A DNA stretch of 64,000 bases. It comes from Gibbula magus. Lineage: Eukaryota; Mollusca; Gastropoda; Trochida; Trochidae. The translations under genes and the position numbers were made by a program. Of this stretch, positions 48,163 to 59,558 are shown in pieces; the first letter of the stretch is position 1, and each line of letters begins with the position of its first letter. Under the pieces are notes generated by a model. That model was not told the origin of the DNA. It made no database searches and worked only from the letters and a program-made list of their open reading frames with translations. The DNA lies in contig OW388300.1 of assembly GCA_936450465.1 (NCBI GenBank), forward strand, positions 47,506,358-47,570,357, given 5' to 3'.

Positions 48163-48383
48163 GTGACGTCACGAAAAATTGATTTATGACTTCAGAAACA
48201 GAAAGTCGCGGTGAAACAATGGTTGGTGGGAAAACGTGATATGTGCACACCGTTGAATATGGATATAATAAATTCATTCTGACCCAAGCAATAAATTCGC
48301 TATATCCATAGTCCGTTGTGTATTTCGCTAATTATAGCCACATTTCTTGTGATATAAACAAAATGTATCGTTAATAATGAGAT

Positions 48384-48640
48384 GAGGTGAGGTGATTTGA
48401 GGGTTAACTCCGCTTTCAAGAGTATTTCACTTGTATCACGGCTGCTAGTATATTTGCAACGCCATGGTGGCTATGCATTTCGGTGAAACCTACGAGCATC
48501 TGCTGGAACTAGCGAACTATGGCCGTGGCACTGCGCAGAAATTCAATATAGCATTGCACCTAAACCTTACTGCACGTAGAACTGTTCTCCACAGAAGAGA
48601 AAATTGCCGAGGCCCTGACGAGATTAGAACCCTAACTAAT
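48384..48640 (-). mobile_element. SINE family A, reverse copy in unit 1
   Basis: The reverse complement shows the AAATACTCTTGAAAGCGG tail at left and the CAGGG/CGGCAA body at right. The tRNA head is decayed (the GATTAGAACC remnant of a B box). It is duplicated at 54748-55000. Confidence 0.7.
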
Positions 48641-49044
48641 AACATTGAATTGGAATTGGCTTCTTGCTTAAACATCGCTCTCATAAACATACGATACAAA
48701 ATGAAGTGACTGTTTGACATCAATTTACACTGTAGACATGACACGCTTAAACACAACATACAGCAAATATTTAACCAGCAATATTCTCTAGTAGTCATAT
48801 AAAACTGTTTTGTATACCAAACCATTGTGTAAAGCGTGTTTTGTTTGGGGATTGATATATTTGTTCTATCAGTCACATATTCATCATGTTCCACCTGTAA
48901 GATAATTTTAAACATTTTGGGTTATCCGTTTTACCTGCTACCTGTCAATTGTCTTGTGTTCGGAGAGTAAAGAAATCAGTGCATTCAATCTTTAACTGAT
49001 TGATCCAGTAGCTAGTAGTAGGAATATACTTTTTGTTAAAACTT

Positions 49045-49690
49045 TCTTGGAATGAAAACACTGATAACATTTATAAGAAAGGGCAGCAACGTTTGCATTT
49101 TTTGTGGAGATTGAGACATTTTAAAATAGATTAGACCATACTGAGATTATTTTACAGAACGTTTATCCAAAGTGTCTTGACCTTTAATTTCTTGAGCTGG
49201 TACGGAAACCTGTCTGTTCGGAATAAAACCAAACTCTCAAAAATTGTTAAAACAGCTTCAAAAATTATTGGACTTCCAATTGAAAGTATCGGCGAATATT
49301 ATGAGCAGCAAATTTCCAAAAAAACAAACAAAATTTTAAGTGACCAATCACATATCCTTTTTTCGGAATATTCTTGGCTACCTTCAGGACGCAGACTGCG
49401 CATGCCGACTGGGAGAACAAACAGGTTTCGCTACTCTTTTATACCAAACAGTGTTCGTTCGTACAATGACCTATTTATTGAATAATGTCATATTTTTATT
49501 TGATCAAGTGAATTGTGAGTGTGACTAACTCGGATGTGTTCATGTTAATTAGTCAAATTCTATTATGCAAAATAATATTATCATGTATATTTTGTTTGCG
49601 ATGTGTGTTTGAAACTGGAGAACTGTATATATGATGCAAAACAAATTTCCCTTGGGACAATAAAGACATTATCTTATCTTATCTTATCTT
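49045..49690 (+). mobile_element. LINE 3' fragment with (TTATC)n tail, unit 1 only
   Basis: The reading frames are typical of the C-terminal end of a non-LTR ORF2: KKGQQRLHFLWRLRHF, then SVLTFNFLSWYGNL, KIVKTASKIIGLP, and SGRRLRMPTGRTNRFRYSFI. Stops occur in the first part. It ends with GGGACAATAAAGACATTATC and TTATC repeats. Unit 2 has a DNA transposon instead at this junction. Confidence 0.85.
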
Positions 49691-50149
49691 ATAATATATC
49701 CGTAATTCGTTGTATCGTCAACCGATTGAAAATAAATTGCCATGTGTCTGAGGATAAAACGATATGTCCATGCTGTATATATAGCAGAGTGAATTGCATT
49801 TGAAGTATGCAAGTTGTAATAAGGCTAACACAAAATCAACATGTTTACATTTTGATATTTAGAGTACGGCTCACGTGTGTATTAAATGTGTACCTCTTTT
49901 GTAACGAACAGCATATTGTTCAGTTTTGTAAGGAAAAATAGAATAGATTATCACTGTGAGAAGGAGGGGAAGCCACGATAGAGTTACCAAGATTGTCTCT
50001 GATAATTTATACATATACATGTACTTGAATGTTTTCTCTTTTTGATTAGGTCCTAAACCGCAACGCATTAATCACAACTTAGAGATAAAGGATCGCAAAA
50101 AAGCATAATTCAATAAATGAAATTTCTCAAATATCTTTAGTAAAACAAC

Positions 50150-50567
50150 AATATTTAGAGAATAACCAACGAGGTAAGAGTGATTACGGGAAATATCCAC
50201 GAGTCTAAACAATGTTCAGCCACGGGCTTTAGCGAGTGGCTCTGAACATTATTTAGACGAGTGGATATTTCGCGTAATCACTCGTACCGAGTTGGTTATT
50301 CTATATATTACCCATAATGTAATTAAATTGCACAATTACGCTTGATTTTTACATATTAATGTCAGTGGAAGGTCGCCCTGAACAACACGTCGCCACAGTA
50401 ACATTGTGACGTCATAAGAGAATTCGTCACGTCAGACCATTGTTTCATGACGTCATAGTCATTCTTTCTACGGATAACCGACCAATCAACATTGAGAATC
50501 ACTTGAAAGCACATGTGCAAATATCAAAAAAATAATCACCCGTGTCTCCTCACCCGTATGGGTAATA
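50150..50567. mobile_element. Foldback element inserted in unit 1 only
   Basis: 50159-50301 is a near-perfect hairpin (AGAATAACCAAC...GTTGGTTATTCT) centred on GCCACGGGCTTTAGCGAGTGGC. The right part has three TGACGTCA-like sites. The matching part of unit 2 (about 58607-58618) runs straight through, so the ~420 bp is an insertion after, or a loss since, the duplication. Confidence 0.75.
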
Positions 50568-51140
50568 TTACGCTATATTTATCAGTTCTACTGAAATTAT
50601 AATCCTTTGGGTTACTTTCTCTTAATAACAAGTAAATGACAAATGCGCTGCATTTTGTAATAGATATTATATTTCCCTAATCTGTAGTCGTACCTTTCTT
50701 TATTATCGTTGAATTTAAACAATAATATTAATATTACACTATGTTGAATTTCATTAAACGCCCTAACTGTCGGTTTTGCGAAAGTTGATATATAAATATT
50801 ATCTTTCAAAATAATTATTAATGTTCTTCAGAACTAAACACAACCTTGAAACTAAGGTTTCGTCTCTCCTTGCAATTGGTATTTAATTAAGCCAGATGTT
50901 CCTGAATGTATAACAAGTCTAAAAATCAAACGCGAATCCTCCGCCAGTAGGACAGGCACGGTGTCAGGAGTTCACCTTGCATAAACCCTGAGTGATGTCA
51001 TGATGTAATTGACAGGTTGTTATGAAGCTCAACAGTGGTCATTGTTGGGTCAGTTTCATATGATTGACTTTGATGTATACTTTACGAAAATATTCGGACA
51101 TGCAGGCATTTGTCATCAAGTGAATTGAAATTCGTTTGCT

Positions 51141-51148
51141 TATAAATA
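51141..51148 (+). promoter_or_regulatory. TATA box, Gly/Met-rich gene copy 1
   Basis: TATAAATA followed about 30 bases later by a likely start and a leader exon ending at 51218 before GTAAGA. The surrounding 200 bp are nearly identical in copy 2. Confidence 0.65.
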
Positions 51149-51502
51149 CGTAGTGAGAACAAACTGGAATCATTCACCACTGGTTCCTCGTCCTATCCAC
51201 ATCCAGCAGCAGATAACGGTAAGAAACTAATTAAACTTGTAACTTGTTGCAGCACACCATATGGCGAGTATTTGCTTCCATTATATTTCATTAGATTCTA
51301 AACTTTGAATTTTTCGCATTCTGCCAAAGAATTCAAAATGTTAAGATATGTTTACAAACAAAATCAAATGAAGTTTTAGTAACGGCACATGCCCGACACT
51401 TGCGTGCATAAATTAACATACTAGTAAACATGTTATAGCTTACTTTGTGATGCTTTCGTATTTTTTAATATATTTCGATTTTCAATTTCAGACATATTCA
51501 AC

Positions 51503-52970
51503 ATGACAGCAATAAGTTTTGCTGTCCTCGCCCTGGCCATTGCGTCTTCCTCTGGTGAGTAACGTGATATAATGCAGCTTCTTTGGAAACTGATAATAGT
51601 AAAAAAACAAAGGATCAATACATTAATGGCTTTAAATATAATTAAGATTAATTGCATATTTACAGTATTAATTTTTTTAAATTATCGCATATTTTAGGCT
51701 CGCATGAAAAGTAACCATAAACCCGATAGCTGATCTTTATATTCATCAATTGTGAAATGAATCTAGTTAAAGACAATTATGATTCAAGTGTCCAATGATT
51801 TTGAATTATAGATAGAATCTAAATATTACAATCTTCGGCAAGTCTGGACATGTAAAAATGTTATTAACTCTAATTGAAACATTATCGATCAGCAGATCTT
51901 AAATTCTTTTCAATGAACGACGTTATGAAGCCGTAGCATTGTCATTTCTCCAGGTAAAAATTGTTGACGACAACCCGTTGTTATTCCTGTACTTGATTAT
52001 ACACGATGACTGTGTAACATATACTATCAGACTGCGTTGCCTTTTATCCTATCAGTCATTGATAGTTCACTTACCACACAATAATAAGGTTATTAAACGA
52101 TCTTAGCCAAAACACATTTCTAATCTTTCTTCATTCTTTTCAGCCATGCAGGGGAATCATCCTACAGGCACGGGAAACCAAGCTATTCAGACAATGACTG
52201 GTGGCCCAGCATCTGGTACCCCAACAAACATGCCTACGAACACTTTCGGACAAAACAATCAAATGCAGTACAGCCCCTACGCTCAAGCCAACGCCTTCCC
52301 GCAACAGAACTACATGGGCCAACAAATGGGATTCGGTGGCAATAGCTTCGGTGGCATGAACGGCATGACCGGAATGAATGGATATTCTGGTATGAATGGT
52401 ATGAACATGGGAGGTATGTCTGGTATGGGTATGGGTATGGGTGGTATGACCGGTATGGGCATGGCTGGTATGCCGGGACAGCAACAGGAACAACCACAGA
52501 ACGGTATGAACTCCCTTTTCCCTTTCTTGGCATTCAGTGGAAACGATGCTGCTAGAAACATGGCCATGATGTCTGCTCTCTCCGGAAACAGGGGAGGTAA
52601 CCAGAACCTGATGGGTCTCCTTGCTATGGGAGGAGGAATGGGAGACAGCATGCAGCAAGCACTTCTCTACAGCGGACTCGGAGGTTTCGGGGGAAGACAG
52701 GGAGGTATGGGAGGTTTAGGAGGTCTGCCCATGTGGACTCTGCTGGGAGGAGGCGACATGAACAACATGCTCCCACTGGCTATGCTAGGAGGTATGGGAG
52801 GAGGACAATCTGGTCAAGGCTCTTCAGCAGGCTTTGGTCAAGGTGGACAGAGCGGTCAAACAGGATTCGGGTCGATGGGACAGTCTTTCGGACAGAATAG
52901 CATGAACCAAATGGGAGGCTTTGGAAACAACCCAGCACTTCTTGGCATGTACCTTGGCGGCGGCTTCTAA
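51503..52970 (+). CDS. Gly/Met-rich secreted matrix-like protein, copy 1 (292 aa)
   Basis: Three exons: a noncoding leader (about 51171-51218); exon 2 (51492-51554) with the start at 51503 and signal peptide MTAISFAVLALAIASSS; exon 3 (52144-52970) carrying nearly all the mature protein. The coding junction is phase 1 with TTTTCAG and GTGAGT signals. The ATG at 52146 is internal, two bases into exon 3. Mature protein: an N-terminal Asn/Gln/Thr part, a Gly-Met repeat (GMNGMTGMNGYSGMNGMNMG), a conserved-looking middle (FPFLAFSGNDAARNMAMM), a Gly/Leu-rich part (LLGGGDMNNMLPLAMLGG) and a C-terminus ending GMYLGGGF. It has no cysteine. Composition recalls methionine- and glycine-rich shell matrix proteins of abalone and pearl oyster; that likeness is from memory, not a search. 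Poly(A) signal at 53255-53260. Confidence 0.85.
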
Positions 52971-53254
52971 ATTTATCCTTTATCCAATCGAATTGAATCT
53001 ATCACTGATGGAACTTCAAAAACCGAGTGACGTTTACTGATTGTTGTGAAAATGTATGTGGTGTTTTCTCACGATTACAAATTCAATTTTGGAATATGAA
53101 CTGAGGAAGCATGCCACTTACAAAAAATATTAATTTAGTTTATAGGAGAATTTTATGATTTTTTACTTTTTTTCCCTATGCATTTTTTTGTATAAACCAT
53201 GTATGTGGGATCCATTGAACTTACCTTTTGTGAAATGTTTATTATTTTACTTCG

Positions 53255-53260
53255 AATAAA
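53255..53260 (+). terminator. Poly(A) signal, copy 1
   Basis: AATAAA 285 bases after the stop, conserved in copy 2. Confidence 0.6.
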
Positions 53261-53761
53261 CCATTGAAACATAATTTGTATCATCATTTTTAATATTTCG
53301 AAGCATGTATCTAATTTCCCATATCCGATGAAAGTTTTAATTTAGTGGACAGTCATACTGACAGTTGACATACATAACTATTTCCACACCAATACATCCA
53401 CATTTCAATGATACAATTGTATCACAAGTCTTGAAAGGGGATGTTTAAGGAAACTACGTAGTACCTTACAGTATCGAAAGTAAAATAAATCTCAATTCAT
53501 CTAAATCTCATAAAATCACAAAGCTTTATTTCACAAATCAACGAGAGGTTCTTGCGACAGCGTTTGTGTTAATTAGGCCTAAAGTTGGTATAAACACTGA
53601 TTTACACAAAAGCAGACAGTATTTAGCCAGTTGTAATGCTTTCATATTAAATGGTATAAGGAGGATTTCGTTTAAAAAAACTAGTGATTTGAGTGGTTTA
53701 CATTTATAAACATCCTCGGTTACCCAGGGTTTTATATATGCTCCGTTACTCTCCAGTCTTT

Positions 53762-54052
53762 ATCACCCATGGGAAACTCTGTCAGCGAAATCTGTACTAA
53801 AATTACCCGCCCTTGGTCGGTGTGACGAAGTCAGTAACCAAAGAAAATACTCAATATGATAAGACTGAAATGGTCAAGGGAGATAACCGGTGACAGATGG
53901 CTAACAAAATGACCTTGCGTGCTTTGCAACGAAGTGATATGAATTGTCATTGGCTCGCAGGTCCAACTTGTGTAGAGGTTTGATTGGCTCGTGCCGGCCA
54001 AGGGCGGGGATTTTGAGTACAGATTTCTCTGATGAAATTTCCCATTGGTGAT
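53762..54052. mobile_element. MITE with about 59-bp terminal inverted repeats
   Basis: Left end ATCACCCATGGGAAA ... CCGCCCTTGGTCGG and right end CCGGCCAAGGGCGG ... TTTCCCATTGGTGAT are imperfect complements. No ORF. The unit 2 copy has lost the inner part of the right arm. A hairpin-like TTTATATATGCTCCGTTACTC segment precedes it. Confidence 0.75.
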
Positions 54053-54208
54053 ATAAAACATGGTTATATTGTCACTCACTGTTTCCGTTATTCTTCCTGA
54101 TTTAGTACCACTGTATGGAGCATTTATAAAAGCGAATATCTTATAGCCGGATATCAGTTTGGTTATGACGTCACGAACAATTGATTTATGACTTGACAAA
54201 AAGCACAG

Positions 54209-54513
54209 TGGTGTAGAGGTTAGCATGTTTGCCTCTCACGCCAACGGCCCGGATTCGAATCCCGGTAGAGACACCAAACATTTGTGACCTGGGTCTTATA
54301 CTGTGTTGTGTCCTTGGGCAAGGCACTTCACCCACATTGCACTCAGTTCACCCAGCTGTACAAATGGGTACCTGGACACGGGAATGTATGGACCTATACA
54401 GTCGCGCGGAGCGCTTAATAGGCGGCAACAAAAGTACAATTCCTTCAGGGTAATAATTGTGTAGCGCCTTGAGCATGCATTGTGCATGGATATGTGCTCA
54501 TTATAATTATACT

Positions 54514-54544
<31 letters not shown>

Positions 54545-54545
54545 T
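54209..54545 (+). mobile_element. tRNA-derived SINE, family C
   Basis: tRNA-like head with A box GTGGTGTAGAGGTTAGC and B box GGATTCGAATCCC, a middle with CTTGGGCAAGGCACTTCACC that resembles conserved central domains of metazoan SINEs, and an (ATT)n tail. It is duplicated in unit 2. It is absent from the matching junction at 48192. Confidence 0.85.
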
Positions 54546-54747
54546 TATTGAACGAAGAAAAACAGAAAGTCGCAGTGAAACAATGGTTGCTTGGAAAACG
54601 TGATATGTGCACAACGTTGAATATGGATATAATAAATTCATTCTGACCCAAGCAATAAATTCCATATATCCATAGTCCGTTGTGTATTTCGCTAATTATA
54701 GCCACATTTCTTGTGCTTTAAACACAATGTATCGTTAATAATGAGAT

Positions 54748-55000
54748 GAGGTAAGGTGAGTTGAGGGTTAACGCCGCTTTCAAGAGTATTTCACTTATAT
54801 CACGGCTGCTAGTATTATTGCAACGCCATGGTGGCTATGCATTTCGGTGAAACCTACGAGCATCGGCTGGAACTAGCGAACTATGGCCGTCACACTGCGC
54901 AGAAATTCAATGTAGCATTGCACCTAAACCTTACTGCACGTAGAATTGTTCTCCACAGAAGACAAAATTGCCGAGCCCCTGACGGGATTCGAACCCTAAC
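54748..55000 (-). mobile_element. SINE family A, reverse copy in unit 2
   Basis: Near-identical to 48384-48640, so it was carried by the duplication. It keeps GGGATTCGAACCC, a better B box than in the unit 1 copy. Confidence 0.75.
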
Positions 55001-56120
55001 CAATAATATTGAATTGGAATTGGCTTCTTGCTTAAACATCGCTCTCATAAACATACGATACAAAATGAAGTGAATGTTTGACATCAATTTACACTGTATA
55101 CATGACATGCTTAAACACAACACACAGCAAATATTTAACCAGCAATATTCTCTAGTAGTCATATACAACTGTTTTGTATACCAAACCATTGTGTATAGCG
55201 TGTTTTGTTTGGGGATGAATATATTTGTTCGTTTTATAGGTCTATCGGTCACTTATTCATCATGTTCCACCTGTAGGAGAATTTTAAACATTTTGTTTTA
55301 TCCGTTTTACCTGGTACCTGCCAATTCTCTTGTGTTCGTAAAGTAAAGAAATCAGTGCATTCAATATATCTTTAACTGATTGATCCAGTAGCTAGTAGTT
55401 AGGAATATACTTTTTTTTTAATAATAAACTGAGGTGAGAAAGTATATCACTCAGTTGTTTTCCATTAATTCAATATTTTACAGAAATGAGATGCATTTGA
55501 TTATGGCACGATACAATAACGCCTTTCGGCAGTAGTTTGAATGACTTAATGAGTGACTGTTTTATTTTTTAACTTAAATATCATTATTTAAAGTAGACGG
55601 GGGTAAGAAATGAAATTTACACCAACACGACCCCTACCATGTTCAACATGTTGTAAATGTGTGCAGGACGAGGCACATTTATTGATTTTCACACAGAGTA
55701 TGTGTTATATGTCGATGAACAGTTGTGTTTTGTCAACATAAATTTGGGGGAATTTCAAAATTTAATTTTTTTTATTTTAAATTTAAAAAAAAAAAATGCG
55801 TAGAGGTATTCTTTGACTGATTTAAAGGAGAATATTTGTAAAGATTTATATTCTGGTATAGTAAAATATACTTTAAAAAACATATTCCCCCGAAAATAAT
55901 ATGGAAAGCCGTGCTTAATTACTAATTACGCGATATAACAACCGCGCCTTCTGTTGCCTGTGCGCGTATGCATATTTGCCGGTAGCCTTCGGCAGGTTTA
56001 GGCTGTGACGTCAGAGATGCTCTATGGCCCGCATGGGTCCTTAGCGCAGTGAAAGGAAAAGCATTAGAGTAAATGAAGAATCGGTTGAATACGTAGAATT
56101 CGGATAGTTTCGGACTTGAT

Positions 56121-56310
56121 ATGGTACATTGTGCAGCGTTGATGTGCAGGAATTTATCAAAGTCTGGACAGAAGTTTACATATTTTTAATTTTCAAGTGA
56201 AAAGACGGATGCAGAGCGGCGAGAGGTTTGGATAGTGTCAAAGAGGAAAGAAGGACCGACAACCGTCGGAATCGGTCTCACTATGTTCAGAGAATTTTGA
56301 TCCGTTTCAT
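56121..56310 (+). pseudogene. Broken THAP zinc-finger exon
   Basis: The ATG at 56121 opens MVHCAALMC...SKSGQKF, the usual start of a THAP domain with its first Cys pair. A second frame has ERREVWIVSKRKEG, like the THAP Trp region, and a third has SLCSENFDP, equal to the LCSxHF motif with His replaced by Asn. Three frames are needed, so it is dead. THAP domains occur in P-element and Kolobok-type transposases. Confidence 0.65.
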
Positions 56311-56958
56311 ATTTACAGTTTTATAAATAAGTGATAGTTAGTCTAAGAGTACTCGTAATTAACAGTCCTTTATAAGGATATAACTTATAATGCCTTCTTA
56401 TGGGATGTGTCATCTTCGTTTACCCAGAGTTTTATATATGCTCCAGCGGAGAGTAACGGAGCATATATAAACCCCTTGGTACCACCGAGGATAGGGGATG
56501 TGTAGGCCGTGCTCTGACTGTGAAACTTGGTACACAGTTGTATAATTATTTGTCATTGGCTAATAACTGTATTAGATTAATTTCAATTTAATATGGCCAA
56601 CGTGGCAGCTCAAATGGCATTGTCAGACACCAAAAAATAAGTCCTGGTTATAAATCATTTGAAAACTATAGTGATATTCAACGCTAAAATGATATCTGTC
56701 GCTTATATTACACCCCACCACCCCGACTTACTAAATTCTAAATCTTGCCCCATTTTTTAACCCATCCTGCGTCTATGTTGGATCCCGTTATTTTAATATG
56801 TTTACCAAAAATGCATTTCCACTGATTGTATATGTTCACAATATCACAACAAATGATTATTGCAAAAATAATAAGTTTCAGTGTTCAATTCTTGTGGGTG
56901 CTTGGTTTGTGTACTTGTGATAGGAGAACACGTAACTGTCTAGCAACTCAAGTTCAAA

Positions 56959-57762
56959 TACCGTATTCATCTTAATAAACGCCCTCTCCTAATAAACGCC
57001 CCTCTAAGCCATTTTTGACTTGCGGAAAATGACCCCTAATAAACGCCCCTCTTTTGTATCGACTTATCTTACTGATGTTTCATTGAAGAAGAGTTTTCAA
57101 TCTTGCTATCAACCTCTTATGTCCAGTAAAGTGTAAGGTACATGGTTTTTCCAGTCCCCCGGCGACTGTCGAATGTCTGTAACGATCAGTCACTACACAT
57201 TTTATGCAACCGCCATGTTTTAAGAAGCAGGAAAATGTCTTGCTCAACTCTCTTGGAAGATTTCCCACAAGTACAGATGGCACTAGCATACTGACCGCGA
57301 ATTTGTCATGAACGTTATTTTGTTCACGTGTAGTTGTCAATGTGATATAAAAAAAACAATACTATGACCCGGAAATAGTGTTTACATAATCGTACTGCAC
57401 CATGTGCTTATTAGCTGATTGTGTTTATGCTGCCGTTCATTGGTGGTTATATTTAGATTCCTAGCAAACTAAAGTTTCATTGGATAATTAGTTTCAATTG
57501 CCATTGCAAATTGTGTATCAGTACTGGTATAAATTTGATACAAATAATAAACTGCGACATTTAACCCTTCTTTACATTTATTTGATACACTTATTTTGAT
57601 TAAAACTCTGAAATAAAATCGATGTTTCTTTTTCTTTTGGACATCAACAGACATTTTTTTAATAAACGCCCCCTTTTAACGATTGTTTAAAGTCATTTAA
57701 ATAAACGCCCCCTTTTTCCAATTTTTTAAACGCCCAGGGCTTCTATTACGGCGAATACGGTA
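56959..57762. mobile_element. Nested nonautonomous TIR element with AATAAACGCCC motifs
   Basis: Ends are TACCGTATTC (56959) and GAATACGGTA (57753-57762). Subterminal AATAAACGCCCC motifs occur at both ends in direct orientation (about 56982, 57003, 57038, 57661 and 57702). It lies wholly inside the THAP-type element. Confidence 0.75.
57080..57340 (-). pseudogene. HIRAN-like ORF inside the nested element
   Basis: 86 codons on the minus strand: HDKFAVSML, VGNLPRELSKTFSCFLKHGG, TVAGGLEKPCTLHFTG and a Lys/Leu-rich end. The VGxxPRELS pattern and GGLExPCxLxFxG resemble a HIRAN-like domain that I associate with transposon-linked proteins in marine invertebrates and fish; this is from memory. The frame is unbroken although the element has no transposase. 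A start is not evident, so it may be a captured exon fragment. Confidence 0.4.
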
Positions 57763-58147
57763 ATTACTGTCTGCAAGGCAGAACTAGTAGAAAGCACACG
57801 TAGAAAGTGCGCGGGAGAGCATCTTTGACATCATATCACGTGACTGCTGCCAACCTGATTAACTCACGGGGATTTCCGGAAAACGACTCGCACCGAAAAC
57901 GTTTTGTTCAACGTTTCTACATAAAATGTAGCATTTTAATAATTTTTTGGACACACTTTGTCTTAAACAATACTGTTAAACATATTGAAACAAAGTTTTT
58001 CTCTAATATTCTCCTTTAATGTTTTGGACTAATTTGCCAAACTAGTCAGTTTTTGAATACGACGTCGAAAACTCGAGATATGTGACTTTGAAAATTATAC
58101 ATATGATAAATACAACTGAGTGATATACTTTCTTTTGCACCTCAGTT
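57763..58147. other. Right part of the THAP-type element
   Basis: A 70-codon plus ORF (57807-58019) has no motif I recognise. The rest is AT-rich up to the right terminal repeat. Confidence 0.4.
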
Positions 58148-59197
58148 TATATCCGTAATTCGTTGTATCGTCAACCGATTGAAAATAAATTGCCATGTGT
58201 CTGAGGATAAAACAATATGTCCATGCTGTATATATCGCAGAGTGAATTGTATTTGAAGTATGCAAGTTGTAATAAGGCTAACACAAAATCAACATGTTTA
58301 CATTTTCATATTTAGAGTACGGCTCACGTGTGTAATAAATGTGTAGCTGGTTTGTAACCAACAGCATATTGTTCAGTTTTGTAAGGAAAAATAGAATAGA
58401 TTATCACTGCGAGAAGGAGGGGAAGCCATGATAGAGTTACCAAGATTGTCTTTGATAATTTATACATATACATGTACTTGAATGTTTTCTCTTTTTGATT
58501 AGGTCCTAAATCGCAACGCATTAATCACAACTTAGAGATAAAGGATCGCAATAAGCATAATTCAATAAATGAATTTTCTCGAATATTGTTAGTAACACAA
58601 CAATAATTACACTATAGTTATCAGTTCTACTGAAATTAATATCCTTTGGGTTACTTTCCCTTTACAACAATTACATGACAAATGTGTTGCATTTTGTAAT
58701 AAATATTATCTTTCACTAATCTGTAGTCGTACCCTTCTTTATTATCACAGAATTTTAAAAAACTTACAGGTAAACACATACTCGTAATATTACACTATCG
58801 TTGAATTTCATTAAACGCCCTTACTGTCGGATTTGCGAAAGTTGATATATAAATATTATCTTTCAAAATAATTACAAATGTTCTTCAGAACTAATCACAA
58901 CCTTGAAACTAAGGTTTCGTCTCTCCTTGCAGTTGGTATTTAATTAAGCCAGATTTTCCTGAATGTAAAACAAGTCTAAAAATCAAACGCGAATCCTCCG
59001 TCAGTAGGACATGCACGGTGTCAGGAGTTCACCTTGCATAAACCCTGAGTGATGTCATGATGTAATTGACAGGTTGTTATGAAGCTCAACAGTGGTCATT
59101 GTTGGGTCAGTTTCATATGATTGACTTTGATGTATACTTTACGAAAATATTCGGACATGCAGGCATTTGTCATCAAGTGAATTGAAATTCGTTTGCT

Positions 59198-59205
59198 TAT
59201 AAATA
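59198..59205 (+). promoter_or_regulatory. TATA box, Gly/Met-rich gene copy 2
   Basis: TATAAATA in the same context as copy 1, with the leader exon ending before GTAAGA at about 59275. Confidence 0.65.
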
Positions 59206-59558
59206 CGTAGTGAGAACAAACTGGAATCATTCACCACTGGTTCCTCGTCCTATCCACATCCAGCAGCAGATAACGGTAAGAAACTAATTAAACTTGTAAC
59301 TTGTTGCAGCACACCATATTGCGAGTATTTGCTTCCATTATATTTCATTAGATTCTAAACTTTGAATTTTTCGCATTCTGCCAAAGAATTCAAAATGTTA
59401 AGATATGTTTACAAACAAAATCAAATGAAGTTTTAGTAACGGCACATGCCCGACACTTGCGTGCATAAATTAACATACTAGTAAACATGTTATAGCTTAC
59501 TTTGTGATGCTTTCGTATTTTTAATATATTTCGATTATCAATTTCAGACATATTCAAC

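Larger units (their letters stand above)
48163..54560 (+). repeat. Tandem duplication, unit 1
   Basis: It consists of block A (about 48195-49025), a LINE fragment, and block B (about 49693-54540), which contains the Gly/Met-rich gene. Block A recurs at about 54563-55405 and block B at about 58148-62552 with only small differences by eye. The first 30 bases (48163-48192, TGACGTCACGAA...) match 54166-54194, just before the family C SINE, so they look like an empty insertion site at the end of an older upstream unit. Confidence 0.9.
55425..58149. mobile_element. Degenerate THAP-type DNA transposon with terminal inverted repeats
   Basis: The ends are TAAACTGAGGTGAGAAAGTA (55425 on) and the complement-like TACTTTCTTTTGCACCTCAG (to 58145, with TTTA to 58149); both include ATATCACTCAGTTG. 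Inside are a broken THAP zinc-finger exon, a foldback repeat (about 56413-56490) and a nested 0.8-kb TIR element. No transposase core is intact. It separates blocks A and B in unit 2 where unit 1 has a LINE fragment. Confidence 0.75.

Noticed and set aside
52146..52148. ATG at 52146 (and 60202) as the start of the Gly/Met-rich proteins
   Set aside because: It is two bases after a TTTTCAG acceptor and would remove the signal peptide encoded in the preceding exon.
52140..52658. Minus-strand His/Thr-rich ORF under the Gly/Met gene (and 60196-60756)
   Set aside because: Antisense of the Gly-Met codons; duplicated only because the gene is.
54209..54290. tRNA gene from the GGATTCGAATCCC B box at 54249-54261
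   Set aside because: Followed by a SINE body and (ATT)n tail and duplicated with its unit; no closed acceptor stem was seen.
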